DNA of 64,000 nt, taken from the NCBI GenBank assembly GCA_050299835.1, contig JBNKWP010000002.1, positions 186,001-250,000 on the forward strand. Reading direction: 5' to 3'. Shown here piece after piece: positions 17,290-26,033 of this stretch; within the stretch, counting starts at the first letter, position 1; every line of letters begins with the position of its first letter. Origin of the DNA: JAJDOD01 sp050299835 (GTDB taxonomy: Bacteria; Pseudomonadota; Alphaproteobacteria; Rhodobacterales; Rhodobacteraceae). The position numbers were made by a program, and so were the translations under genes. The notes beneath the pieces are model-generated. The model saw only the letters and a program-made list of their open reading frames with translations. It had not been told where the DNA came from and ran no database searches.

Positions 17290-18083
17290 AAGGGCACCGG
17301 CGGAAAATCGACGATCTGCCCGACAAGAAGCAGGAACAGCGACGCGCCCAGCATCGAGTCAAAGCGGTCGAACATGCCCCCGTGCCCAGGCAGAATGGCC
17401 GAACTGTCTTTCACGCCCACCGTGCGCTTCAGCCCGCTTTCGGCCACATCGCCCATCTGTCCGGCAATCGCGATGGCGATGGAGATGCCGATCAGTTCGA
17501 TCCCCGCATGTCCGGTCAACACGTAGACCAGCCCGATCAAGGCCGCTCCGAACCAGCCCGCAAGCGTCCCGGACCAGGTCTTCTTGGGGCTTACCTTGGG
17601 CCAGAACTTCGGCCCGCCAATGAATTTCCCCGCGAAATAGCCCAGCACATCCGACGAGATGACCACCAGCGCCAGCCAAAGCATCCAGATGAACCCGTAG
17701 TCGTCCCGGAGCGCATAGAGCCCGATCCCGGCCACAAGGATCGCCGTCGAAAAGATCGCGAAACGTACCCGAAACGCCTTGAACTGAGACACGCCGATCA
17801 GGGCCGGAACAAAGACAAGCGGCAGAACCAGCCCTGTCGGAAAGAGTGCCAGAGCGATCATGATGACAGCAGACAACGCTCCCAACGGCAGCGCCAGCCG
17901 ATCCGCCTTCATCATCCGCGCAACTTCCCAGATCATCAATCCGACGACCGCCGCGATCAGCAACTTGAAGGGAATACCGCCCAGCCACATCAGGAACAGG
18001 CCCAGCGCGGCAGCGATGCCGCCAGAAGCCAGACGCTGCGAAAGATCGTTCCATTTGCCGGATGGCATCGGGTCTGAGGTCAT
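17286..18083 (-). CDS. cdsA: Phosphatidate cytidylyltransferase CdsA
   Basis: CdsA makes CDP-diacylglycerol, the precursor of all phospholipids. The 265-residue protein is a multi-pass membrane protein with about seven hydrophobic segments. It carries the CdsA signature near the C-terminus: ESGLKRTVGVKDSS followed by LPGHGGMFDRFDSM, where the aspartates bind metal. It lies between uppS and dxr in the conserved order; 118 nt separate it from uppS with no gene visible in that gap. Confidence 0.96.
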   Translation of the reverse strand: MTSDPMPSGKWNDLSQRLASGGIAAALGLFLMWLGGIPFKLLIAAVVGLMIWEVARMMKADRLALPLGALSAVIMIALALFPTGLVLPLVFVPALIGVSQFKAFRVRFAIFSTAILVAGIGLYALRDDYGFIWMLWLALVVISSDVLGYFAGKFIGGPKFWPKVSPKKTWSGTLAGWFGAALIGLVYVLTGHAGIELIGISIAIAIAGQMGDVAESGLKRTVGVKDSSAILPGHGGMFDRFDSMLGASLFLLLVGQIVDFPPVPL

Positions 18084-18201
18084 GCCTGTCGGGTTTCTCC
18101 CGTTGTTCGCTCATGCCTCATTACATCAGCGGCCCGGCCAAAGCGAGCGATTGCGGCACGCCTCCCAAGCTTGCGATCCGCATGGCGTCCACCTCGCCTC
18201 G

Positions 18202-18924
18202 TCAGCCCGGAACTGCCCCGAATCTACGGTCCCTGGCCGCGAAACTGGACAGGACGCGGGCGAATTCATCCCGCGTGAAGTCCGGCCAGAGCGTATCAAT
18301 GAATTCGTACTCGGCATATGCCGACTGCCAGAGCAGGAAGTTCGAGATCCGCGCCTCCCCGCTGGTTCGGATCACCAAATCCGGGTCGGGCAAGACATAT
18401 GTATCGAGATACCGCGCCAGCGTCTCCGCATCCACGGTTTCCGGGTCGATCCGGCCTGCGGCGACTTCCCGCGCCAGACGCTTCGTCGCGCGCGCCACTT
18501 CGTCCCTGCCGCCATAGTTCAGCGCCACGGTCAGATGTACCCGGTCATTATCGCAGGTCAGAAGTTCCAACTCGTCCATCAGCGCGACAAGCGTTTCATC
18601 CAACTTGATCCGGTCGCCGATGAACCGCACGCGCACGCCGGAGGTCACCAACCGCTTCGTCTCGCTCATCAGATAGCGTTTGAAGAGCTTCATCAGACCG
18701 GAGACTTCCGATTGCGTGCGCTTCCAGTTCTCGGTCGAAAACGCGAATATCGTCAGATATTTGACGCCGAGATCAGGACAGGCTTCCACGATTTCGCGCA
18801 CCCGGCGTGCGCCCGCATGATGGCCAAAGAGCCGAGGCTTGCCGCGCGCCTGCGCCCAGCGACCATTGCCGTCCATGATGATCGCGACATGCTCGGGCAC
18901 CTTTTCCACCTTGCTATAAATCAA
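18202..18924 (-). CDS. uppS: Undecaprenyl diphosphate synthase UppS
   Basis: UppS is a cis-prenyltransferase that makes the C55 carrier lipid for peptidoglycan and other glycans. The 240-residue protein has the catalytic aspartate in AIIMDGNGRWAQARG (D18), the GHHAGARRV loop, FAFSTENWKR, and the C-terminal RTSGEARISNFLLWQSAYAE block. The start appears to be TTG at 18924, supported by AGGAG 8 nt upstream; a GTG five codons in is an alternative. Confidence 0.95.
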   Translation of the reverse strand: MIYSKVEKVPEHVAIIMDGNGRWAQARGKPRLFGHHAGARRVREIVEACPDLGVKYLTIFAFSTENWKRTQSEVSGLMKLFKRYLMSETKRLVTSGVRVRFIGDRIKLDETLVALMDELELLTCDNDRVHLTVALNYGGRDEVARATKRLAREVAAGRIDPETVDAETLARYLDTYVLPDPDLVIRTSGEARISNFLLWQSAYAEYEFIDTLWPDFTRDEFARVLSSFAARDRRFGAVPG

Positions 18925-18962
18925 CCATTCATCTCCTGATGTGGCACCCGGATACCCAGCAA

Positions 18963-19526
18963 TTACACCTGCATTATTTCTTCTTGCTTACCGTCCAGCG
19001 CCTGATCGACCTTTTCGATCGACGCGTCGGTCAGTTCCTGCACGGCACTCTCCCAGAATTTCTGGTCGTCCTCGCTCATGCCGTCGGCTTTCGCCTTCTT
19101 GATCTGGTCCATCCCGTCACGGCGCACGTTTCTGACCGCAACGCGGGCGCTTTCGGCATATTGCCCGGCCACCTTGGCCAGTTCCTTGCGGCGCTCCTCG
19201 TTCAATTCCGGGATCGGCAGCATGATGATCGTTCCGTTCAGTTGAGGATTGATCCCCAACCCACTCTCACGAATGGCTTTTTCGGCCTTCCCAACCAGTG
19301 ACTTGTCCCAGATGTTGACCGTCACCATGCGCGGCTCGGGCACGTTCACCGTGCCGATCTGGTTGATCGGCGTCAGCGCACCATAGGCATCGACCATGAC
19401 CGGCTCCAGCATGGATGCCGAGGCCCGGCCGGTTCTGAGCGAGGCGAAATCGGTCCGCAAACTCGCCAGAGCGCCGTCCATACGCCGCTCAAGATCATCC
19501 ATATCGAGTTCGAAATCGTCAGCCAT
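18963..19526 (-). CDS. frr: Ribosome recycling factor
   Basis: RRF, with EF-G, splits the post-termination ribosome. The chosen ATG at 19526 gives 187 aa, matching the family. Sequence features are the N-terminal helix LERRMDGALASLRTDFASLRTGRAS, the hinge segment, PELNEERRKELAKVAGQYAE, and the C-terminal long helices. An upstream in-frame start at 19598 adds 24 residues without family support. It is normally adjacent to pyrH; here an opposing gene lies between them. Confidence 0.96.
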   Translation of the reverse strand: MADDFELDMDDLERRMDGALASLRTDFASLRTGRASASMLEPVMVDAYGALTPINQIGTVNVPEPRMVTVNIWDKSLVGKAEKAIRESGLGINPQLNGTIIMLPIPELNEERRKELAKVAGQYAESARVAVRNVRRDGMDQIKKAKADGMSEDDQKFWESAVQELTDASIEKVDQALDGKQEEIMQV

Positions 19527-19729
19527 GGCCCAGTCCGCTCGTCGTTCCAGCCCGGGGATTTTCCCGGTTTCTGCTTCTATATCTTGAGTTTGTGGCACTT
19601 GTATAGTGCGGGCGTGGCGCTGATGTGCAGAGCGTGACGGCGCATTTGCTTAAGTTTCGAGCATTAAGTCTCCCGCAATTCTTCCGCACTATCCGCCTCT
19701 CCCGGGGGATGCAAAACGGGAAAGCTGTT

Positions 19730-20299
19730 ATGAAATCTGTTCTACTTGGCTCTGCCTTCGCGCTCACGCTCGGCCCAGCCGCTCACGCCAACGATTACCT
19801 CGCGGTCATGCAGGCATTTCTTGAAGACGAAGTGCGCACCTGGGCGCAATCGGAAGAACTCACCGCCGCGATCCAGGCCCAGAACGCCATCACCGGCGGC
19901 TATTCGCAGGGTCAGATCGACGAACTCGACACCAGCTGGCGCGCCGCCACCGACACCCCGTCGGACGCGCTGATCGCCGGGGTCATGACCAACGCCGCCT
20001 CGGAATTCCTGCGCAGCCAGGTCGCCGGGTCCTATGGGCTGATCACCGAGGTTTTCATCATGGACGCCCGCGGCCTGAATGTCGCCGCCAGCGATGTCAC
20101 CTCGGACTATTGGCAGGGGGATGAGGCCAAGTTTACCGAAACCTATCCGCTAGGACCGGACGCGGAACATTTCTCCGATATCGAATTCGACGAATCCACG
20201 CAAAGCTACCAGGCGCAGATGTCGATCACGATCACCGATCCCGCAACGGGCGAACCGATCGGTGCCATGACCATCGGTGTCAACGCCGACGCGCTCTAA
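19730..20299 (+). CDS. Periplasmic Cache-like (PDC) single-domain protein
   Basis: The chosen start MKSVLLGSAFALTLGPAAHAND is a clear signal peptide, giving 190 aa. The mature part resembles a single extracytoplasmic Cache/PDC fold: a long N-terminal helix, then VFIMDARGLNVAASDVTSDYWQGDEAKF, and the closing strand pair GEPIGAMTIGVNADAL. Such domains usually bind small ligands as part of chemoreceptors or kinases. No transmembrane or output domain is present here, so the protein would be a free periplasmic binder. It is plus-strand between the minus-strand genes pyrH and frr. Confidence 0.7.
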   Translation: MKSVLLGSAFALTLGPAAHANDYLAVMQAFLEDEVRTWAQSEELTAAIQAQNAITGGYSQGQIDELDTSWRAATDTPSDALIAGVMTNAASEFLRSQVAGSYGLITEVFIMDARGLNVAASDVTSDYWQGDEAKFTETYPLGPDAEHFSDIEFDESTQSYQAQMSITITDPATGEPIGAMTIGVNADAL

Positions 20300-20319
20300 T
20301 CAGCGTTTGTCCCGGGTTG

Positions 20320-20343
20320 CGCGGCGGAAACCGTTCCGCCGCG
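20320..20343. terminator. Hairpin between convergent genes, possible shared terminator
   Basis: CGCGGCGGAA (20320-20329) pairs perfectly with TTCCGCCGCG (20334-20343) over a 4-nt loop. It sits between the convergent Cache-like gene and pyrH. There is no strong T run on either side, so it is a weak intrinsic terminator at best. Confidence 0.4.
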
Positions 20344-20349
20344 TGTCCC

Positions 20350-21075
20350 TCAGCCTCCGACGATGGTATAGGTGCCCTCACCAGCAAGGATGCCCCGGAA
20401 CCCGCCCGGTTCATCCAGCGAAAACACAATGATAGGCAGCTTGTTGTCGCGCGCCAGCGCGATGGCGGAGGCGTCCATGACCTTCAGGTGCTTTTGCAGA
20501 ACCTCGTCATAGGAGATCTTGTCGTACCGCGTGGCATCGGCGTGATGGACCGGGTCCTTGTCATAGACCCCGTCGACCTTTGTGCCCTTGAAAATGGCCT
20601 CGCAGGACATCTCCGACGCCCTCAGGGTGGCCGCCGTATCGGTGGTGAAATAGGGGTTTCCGGTTCCGGCGGCGAAGATGCAGACCCGCTTCTTCTCAAG
20701 GTGCCGCACTGCCCGGCGTCGGATATAGGGTTCACACACCTGATCCATCGGAATAGCCGAGATCACCCGCGTGAAAACCCCCAGCCCTTCCAGCGCCGAC
20801 TGCATCGCCAGAGCGTTCATCACGGTGGCCAGCATCCCCATGTAATCCGCCGTCGTCCGCTCCATCCCCTGGGCAGACCCCTGCAAGCCCCGGAAGATAT
20901 TCCCCCCCCCGATCACCATGCAGATCTCGACGCCCATTTCCTGAACCGACTGCACCTCGCGCGCGATCCGCTCCACTGTCGGCGGATGCAGCCCGAACCC
21001 CTGGTCCCCCATCAGCGCCTCGCCGGAGATTTTCAGCAGTACACGCGAATAGGCGGTCTTGTTCTCGGCGGTCAT
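20350..21075 (-). CDS. pyrH: UMP kinase PyrH
   Basis: PyrH phosphorylates UMP to UDP. From the ATG at 21075 the 241-residue protein begins MTAENKTAYSRVLLKISGEALMG and shows the amino-acid-kinase motifs VIGGGNIFRG, ADYMGMLATVMNALA and FAAGTGNPYFTTDTAA. An upstream in-frame start at 21141 is unlikely because it lies in the miaA promoter region. In most bacteria rpsB-tsf precede pyrH; here the divergent miaA does. Confidence 0.96.
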   Translation of the reverse strand: MTAENKTAYSRVLLKISGEALMGDQGFGLHPPTVERIAREVQSVQEMGVEICMVIGGGNIFRGLQGSAQGMERTTADYMGMLATVMNALAMQSALEGLGVFTRVISAIPMDQVCEPYIRRRAVRHLEKKRVCIFAAGTGNPYFTTDTAATLRASEMSCEAIFKGTKVDGVYDKDPVHHADATRYDKISYDEVLQKHLKVMDASAIALARDNKLPIIVFSLDEPGGFRGILAGEGTYTIVGG

Positions 21076-21152
21076 GAGTGGGTCCTTCGGGGTGGCTTTT
21101 GCATGCGCGGCGAAAATGTCGGAAAAGGCCGGGGATGGCAACGAGGAAGCCG

Positions 21153-22031
21153 ATGGGTTTCGACATATCCCAACTCAGCCCGGACCGCCCGGTCCTGATC
21201 GCAGGCCCCACCGCCTCGGGCAAGTCCGCGCTGGCGATGGAAATCGCCGCCCGGCAGAACCGCACGGTCGTCAACGCCGACGCGCTCCAGGTCTTCGCCG
21301 ACTGGCGCATCCTCACCGCCCGCCCCTCACCCGAAGACGAAGCCACAGTCGCCCACGCGCTCTGCGGCCACATCCCCGGAACTCAGCCCTACTCCGTCGG
21401 CCACTGGCTCCGCGAGATAACGCCACGCCTCCCCGACGCCCCCGTCATTGTCGGCGGCACAGGCCTTTACTTCACGGCCCTGACCGAAGGCCTCGCAGAA
21501 ATTCCGCCGACACCGGGGACGATCCGCGAATGCGCTCTATCCCGCATCGCAGAGGAAGGCGCGCACGCCCTCCTCGCCGAACTCGACGCCAAGACCGCCG
21601 CCCGCATCGACCGGAACAACCCGATGCGCATCCAGCGCGCCTGGGAGGTCCTGCAATCCACCGGCCGAGGCCTTGCCCAGTGGCAGGACGACACCGGTCC
21701 GCCCCTCGTGCCACTCGCTCAAGCGGAAACGCTCCTCATCGACGCCCCGAAAGACTGGCTCACCCCAAGGATCGAGGCCCGCTTCGATCTCATGCTCAAA
21801 GACGGAGCCCTTGACGAAGCCCGCGCCAACGCCCCCGGCTGGACCCCCAACCGTCCCTCGGCCAAGGCCATCGGTGCCGCCGAGCTCATCGCGCATGTGA
21901 ACGGAGACATGCCCCTCGACGCCGCCCGCGAGGCCGCCATCATCGCCACCCGCCAATACGCCAAACGTCAAAGAAGCTGGTTCCGCGCCCGCATGAAACC
22001 CTGGCGCGTGATCGAGGCGCGAAGCCTCTAG
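21153..22031 (+). CDS. miaA: tRNA dimethylallyltransferase MiaA
   Basis: MiaA prenylates A37 of tRNAs that read codons starting with U. The P-loop LIAGPTASGKSALAMEIA lies at residues 14-31, followed by NADALQVF, the conserved VGGTGLYF, and a C-terminal QRSWFRARM helix. The ATG at 21153 has the ribosome site GAGGAAG 5 nt upstream; two upstream in-frame starts (21078, 21135) lack one. It ends 4 nt inside the convergent BKACE gene. Confidence 0.94.
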   Translation: MGFDISQLSPDRPVLIAGPTASGKSALAMEIAARQNRTVVNADALQVFADWRILTARPSPEDEATVAHALCGHIPGTQPYSVGHWLREITPRLPDAPVIVGGTGLYFTALTEGLAEIPPTPGTIRECALSRIAEEGAHALLAELDAKTAARIDRNNPMRIQRAWEVLQSTGRGLAQWQDDTGPPLVPLAQAETLLIDAPKDWLTPRIEARFDLMLKDGALDEARANAPGWTPNRPSAKAIGAAELIAHVNGDMPLDAAREAAIIATRQYAKRQRSWFRARMKPWRVIEARSL

Positions 22032-22960
22032 AACCCCACCCGGTCGCCACCCTTCAACGCCAGCCGCGCCCGCGCCTCCTCCGGCGTCGCCACCGTCAGC
22101 CCAAGATTTTCGACAATCGACCGTATCCGCCGCACCTGCTCGGCATTCGACACCGCCAGTTCCCCCTTGCCGATGTAAAGACTGTCCTCCAGCCCCACCC
22201 GCAGGTTCCCGCCCCGCATCGCGGCCTGCGTGGCAAACGGCATCTGATGCCGGCCCGCGGCCAGAACCGACCATTCGTAATTCTCCGCCCCGAACAGCTT
22301 GTCCGCCGTGTTGTGCATATGGGTCAGGTGATCGGGATCGGCCCCCACGCCGCCGAGTATCCCGAACACCATCTGGATGAAAAACGGCGGCTTTATCAGC
22401 CCCTCATCCACGAACCACTTCACGTTATACAGGTGCCCCAGATCATAACACTCGAACTCGAACTTCGTGCCATGCGTGCCCCCCAGAGTCTCGATCGCAT
22501 AACGTATCGTTCTGAACGTATTGGGAAAAATGAAATCCTCCGTCATCTCCAGAAACGGCCGCTCCCACTCGTGCTGGAACTCGGTGTATTTCTTCAACAG
22601 CGGAAAGATCCCGAAATTCATCGACCCCATGTTGAGCGAGGCCATCTCCGGGCTCGCGGCCATTGCCGCGCGCAACCGCTCGTCCATCGTCATCCCCAAC
22701 CCCCCGCCGGTGGAGATATTGATGACAGCATCACTCGCCTGCTTGATGACCGGCAGGAACTGCTGAAATGTCTCCGGGTTTGGGTCGGGCTTGCCCGTCT
22801 CGGGGTCCCGCGCATGCAGATGGATGATCGAGGCCCCCGCCTCCGCCGCCTCGATACTCGCGGTCGCGATCTCCGCCGGCGTCACCGGCAAATGCGGAGA
22901 CATGGACGGCGTGTGTATGCCGCCCGTGGGCGCGCAGGTGATGATAACTGGTTTCGTCAT
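22028..22960 (-). CDS. Beta-keto acid cleavage enzyme (BKACE, DUF849)
   Basis: BKACE enzymes cleave a beta-keto acid with acetyl-CoA to give acetoacetate and a new CoA ester, using a zinc ion. The chosen ATG at 22960 overlaps the sulfatase stop (ATGA) and gives 310 aa. The N-terminus VIITCAPTGG and the zinc motif IIHLHARDP (H47, H49) are diagnostic, with INISTGGG and the C-terminal GLEDSLYIGKG region. The substrate is not readable from sequence. Coupling to choline-sulfatase suggests a quaternary-amine acid such as dehydrocarnitine, which is inference. Confidence 0.9.
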   Translation of the reverse strand: MTKPVIITCAPTGGIHTPSMSPHLPVTPAEIATASIEAAEAGASIIHLHARDPETGKPDPNPETFQQFLPVIKQASDAVINISTGGGLGMTMDERLRAAMAASPEMASLNMGSMNFGIFPLLKKYTEFQHEWERPFLEMTEDFIFPNTFRTIRYAIETLGGTHGTKFEFECYDLGHLYNVKWFVDEGLIKPPFFIQMVFGILGGVGADPDHLTHMHNTADKLFGAENYEWSVLAAGRHQMPFATQAAMRGGNLRVGLEDSLYIGKGELAVSNAEQVRRIRSIVENLGLTVATPEEARARLALKGGDRVGF

Positions 22961-24492
22961 TGGCTTTCCTCCCCGACCGGCGGATAGCGATAGCGCGCCG
23001 CCGCCACCGTCCAGTCCATGTGATTGCGAACATATTGCTGGCTGGCGTCGGAGGGCGGATTGTAATCCCAATGCTCGCCCGCGCCCGCCTCCATCGCCGC
23101 GTGCAGCGCCCGCCGCGACTTCTGAGTAGCGATCACCTGCGCACGCAACGCCTCCCCGTCCCAACGCTCCGCAACCTCCCGCGCAAAGCTCGCCGCCGCT
23201 TCCGCATAGGCCGGATAGCCCGCGACATTCACCCGCTCGCACGGATCGGCGGCGAGGTTATAAAGCTGCGCCGGATCGCTGTCGCAATGGATGTATTTCA
23301 GCGGCCCCCGCCGGATCATCAGTACCGGATACCCCGCCATCTCCGCGCAATATTCCCCGATCACCTCGTCCACCGGATCATCCTCGCCGCGGGCCAGCGG
23401 CATCAGGCTCCGCCCGTCCACCGGCTCTCCCAGCATCAAGGAATCGCCGCCCCCGATCTCGACAAAGGTCGGCAGCAGATCCACCAGCGACACGCAATTC
23501 GCGACACTGCCCTGAACCACCCCCGGCCCGGCCATGACCAGAGGCACCCGCGCCGAATGCTCGAAGAAGTTCATCTTGTACCAAAGCCCGCGCTCACCCA
23601 GCATGTCCCCGTGGTCAGCAGTCACGACGATGATGGTGTTCTCAAGCTCGCCGGTCTCCTCCAGTACCCGGACGATCTCCCCGATCTTGCTGTCGAAATA
23701 GCTGACATTCGCCAGATATCCCCGCCGCGCCCGCCGCACTTCTTCGTCAGTCAGGGGTACGTAAGACGCCTCGATCCCGTCCATCAGCCGCCGCGAGAAC
23801 GGGTCATGCTCCCCCAACGGCAGCACGAATTCCGGCATATCGATCTCATCGTCTTCGTAGAGATCCCACCACTCCGGCCGCGCCACGTAAGGGTCATGCG
23901 GATGGATGAAGCTCGCCACCAGAGCAAATGGCTCCCGCGCGCCTTGCGCCTTGTCGCGCGCCCGATCCATCAGCCAGCGCTTCGCGGCAAACCCCACCTC
24001 GTCGTCATAATCGATCTGATAGGTGGCCGCCGCGACACCGCTCTCCTTCACGGTCTGCATGTTGTGATACCATTTGTCGATCCGCTCATCCGCCGCCTCC
24101 CAGTCCGGCGTCCAGGCGAAATCCGACGGGTAGATATCTGTCGTCACCCGGTCCTGAAACCCGTGCATCTGGTCGGGGCCGACGAAATGCATCTTGCCCG
24201 AAAGACAGGTCCGGTAGCCCAGCGACTTCAGGTAATGCGCGAAGGTCGGCACCGAGGCGCGGAACTCGGACCCGTTGTCATAGGCCGCGATCCGGCTGAT
24301 GAGCTGGCCCGACATGAAGGAAAACCGCGACGGTGCGCAAAGCGGCGAATTGCAATAGGCGGCATCGAAGCGCATGCCGCGCGCCGCCAGCGCGTCGAGA
24401 TGCGGGGTCTTGGCGACCGGGTGGCCGTAAGCCCCGGTGAACTGCGGCGCGAGCTGGTCGGCCATGATGACGGCGATATTCGGTTTGGTCAT
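22957..24492 (-). CDS. betC: Choline-sulfatase
   Basis: Choline-sulfatase hydrolyses choline-O-sulfate to choline and sulfate. The 511-residue protein has the sulfatase signature CAPSR (C52, to be converted to formylglycine), the metal-binding MADQ near the N-terminus, VVTADHGDMLGE, and a C-terminal region matching the choline-sulfatase subfamily in length (about 510 aa). No signal peptide is present, in line with cytoplasmic BetC enzymes. It is followed by and coupled to a BKACE gene. No betI, betA or betB is adjacent, so the symbol rests on sequence alone. Confidence 0.85.
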   Translation of the reverse strand: MTKPNIAVIMADQLAPQFTGAYGHPVAKTPHLDALAARGMRFDAAYCNSPLCAPSRFSFMSGQLISRIAAYDNGSEFRASVPTFAHYLKSLGYRTCLSGKMHFVGPDQMHGFQDRVTTDIYPSDFAWTPDWEAADERIDKWYHNMQTVKESGVAAATYQIDYDDEVGFAAKRWLMDRARDKAQGAREPFALVASFIHPHDPYVARPEWWDLYEDDEIDMPEFVLPLGEHDPFSRRLMDGIEASYVPLTDEEVRRARRGYLANVSYFDSKIGEIVRVLEETGELENTIIVVTADHGDMLGERGLWYKMNFFEHSARVPLVMAGPGVVQGSVANCVSLVDLLPTFVEIGGGDSLMLGEPVDGRSLMPLARGEDDPVDEVIGEYCAEMAGYPVLMIRRGPLKYIHCDSDPAQLYNLAADPCERVNVAGYPAYAEAAASFAREVAERWDGEALRAQVIATQKSRRALHAAMEAGAGEHWDYNPPSDASQQYVRNHMDWTVAAARYRYPPVGEESQ

Positions 24493-24905
24493 GGAGAGCT
24501 TCCTTTGAATGTCAGTGCGAGAAATTCAAAGGCATGCAGGCGGCGGCTGATACGCCATCGACTTGTGATGCAAACGCAAAGCGGGATCGAGTGCAAAGCC
24601 TCGGCCCTGCCCGAGACGGGTGCAACCGGCCTTGATGCAAATCGTCAGAACCACGTCGCGCCTCCCCCTGCACCAAGCCCTACCGCGAAGCCCGGCCTTC
24701 GCCAAACGGTTTCGAACGCCCGCCGCCCTAACCGCTCCGCAACAGGTCCTACCCCCCCACATCCTGCGGCGCACCGCCATCCCGCCGCAACCGGCACCGA
24801 CCACCGAACGCTGCGCGAAACACGACCATTATCGGCCCTAAAATATCCTCAGGGGGTGCGGGGGATGAAATCCCCCGCCTGTCGATGCACGAAGTGCAGC
24901 GAAAT
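24493..24905. other. 413-bp intergenic region, no supported gene; hairpin pair at the M42 gene 3-prime end
   Basis: Frames here (for example 24526-24804 on the minus strand) are arginine- and cysteine-rich without a ribosome site and look non-coding. At the end adjoining the M42 peptidase gene there are two perfect GAA-loop hairpins: GCGGGGGAT with ATCCCCCGC (24858-24878) and TGCAC with GTGCA (24886-24898). They are followed on the minus strand by CACCCCCTGAGGATATTTT. I recognise this hairpin plus CTGAGGATATTT layout as a common 3-prime element in Rhodobacteraceae, probably the terminator of the M42 gene. Confidence 0.5.
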
Positions 24906-25937
24906 TCAATTCGCCTTCAGATAGGCCACGAGTATGTCGCAGGCCGCCTTCAGGTCGCTGGTCTCGATCATCTCGGTCACGGTATGAATGTACCGCGTCC
25001 CCACCACGATCCCGACGGCCCGCGCGCCGGAAGCCGCCTGCTGCGCCGCAGCCCCATCCTGTCCGCCGGAGCGCAGCATGGTGCGCTGATAGGGGATCTT
25101 CTTCTTCTCGGCCAATTCCGCGATCTCGGCCACCAACGCCTTGTCCGCAATGAAACTTCCATCCCGGATATGCAGCCCGAACCCCTTGCCCTGCTCGGTC
25201 GTCCGGTCCTGCTCCGGCACGCCCGGCGTGTCGCAGGCCAGCGTCGTGTCGATCCCGATCCCGATATCCGGCTTCACCCGGTAAGCCGCCGTCCGCGCGC
25301 CCCTCAGCCCGACCTCTTCCTGAGTGGTAAACACCACGTGGATCTCGGATTTGGTCCTGGACTTCTTCAACCCCCGGATCGCCTCGATCCCCAGCCAGCA
25401 GGCAATCCGGTTGTCCAGCGCCTTCGACACCACCTTGTCGCCCATCTCCAGGAACGGCTCATCCATCACCACCATGTCGCCGACTTTCACGGCGTCCTTG
25501 GCTTTCGCGCCCAGCCCGGTATCGACAAAGAACTCATGCGGATCAGGCACTTTCTTCCGATCTGCGGCACTCGCGATATGCACCGGACGCCCACCCGGAT
25601 TCATCACCGCCTTCAGATCGCCGCCATCGGTGCACACCAGGACGCGGCGCGAAAACAGGTTCCTCGGATCGAACCCGCCCACCGTCTGAAGATAGAGAAA
25701 TCCCTTCTCCGAGATATGGCTCACCAGAAAACCGATCTCGTCCATGTGGCAAAGCAGCATGATCTTCCGGGGGGCCTTGCCGGTCCCCTTGCGGATGCAA
25801 TGAAGCGACCCCATCGCATCTGTCTCGACCTCGTCGAACAACCCATCTGTTTCGGTCAGGATCAGGTCTCGCACCCGCTCCTCATGTCCCGGCACGCCGG
25901 GGGTTTCGCAAAGGCGACGTAGAAGATCGATGTTCAT
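24906..25937 (-). CDS. M42 family aminopeptidase/endoglucanase-type metallopeptidase
   Basis: This is a binuclear-metal aminopeptidase of the M42 family, forming large tetrahedral oligomers and trimming peptides in the cytoplasm. From the ATG at 25937, which has AGGAG 7 nt upstream, it is 343 aa. Metal and catalytic motifs are visible: LLCHMDEIGFLV, ALDNRIACW, TTQEEVGLRGA and GIDTT, and the last ligand histidine in GTRYIHT. Substrate specificity cannot be read. M42 members also occur in osmoprotectant loci, but no such genes are adjacent here. Confidence 0.88.
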   Translation of the reverse strand: MNIDLLRRLCETPGVPGHEERVRDLILTETDGLFDEVETDAMGSLHCIRKGTGKAPRKIMLLCHMDEIGFLVSHISEKGFLYLQTVGGFDPRNLFSRRVLVCTDGGDLKAVMNPGGRPVHIASAADRKKVPDPHEFFVDTGLGAKAKDAVKVGDMVVMDEPFLEMGDKVVSKALDNRIACWLGIEAIRGLKKSRTKSEIHVVFTTQEEVGLRGARTAAYRVKPDIGIGIDTTLACDTPGVPEQDRTTEQGKGFGLHIRDGSFIADKALVAEIAELAEKKKIPYQRTMLRSGGQDGAAAQQAASGARAVGIVVGTRYIHTVTEMIETSDLKAACDILVAYLKAN

Positions 25938-26033
25938 ATTGGCTCCTGTTTTGGCCGAAAGTCGCGGATTTTCTCGCCAAGGACCAGCAGACTTTAACGA
26001 AATCCTTGGAGATTCCCCGGCAATCCTTTTCGC

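Noticed and set aside
24526..24804. A 92-codon minus-strand frame in the betC/M42 gap
   Set aside because: High Arg, Gly and Cys content, no ribosome site, and no recognisable fold; treated as non-coding.
22960..24924. A 654-codon open frame on the plus strand antisense to the sulfatase gene
   Set aside because: It is rich in Arg, His and Pro, has no ribosome site or domain, and lies exactly opposite a complete sulfatase. Long antisense frames are expected in high-GC coding DNA.
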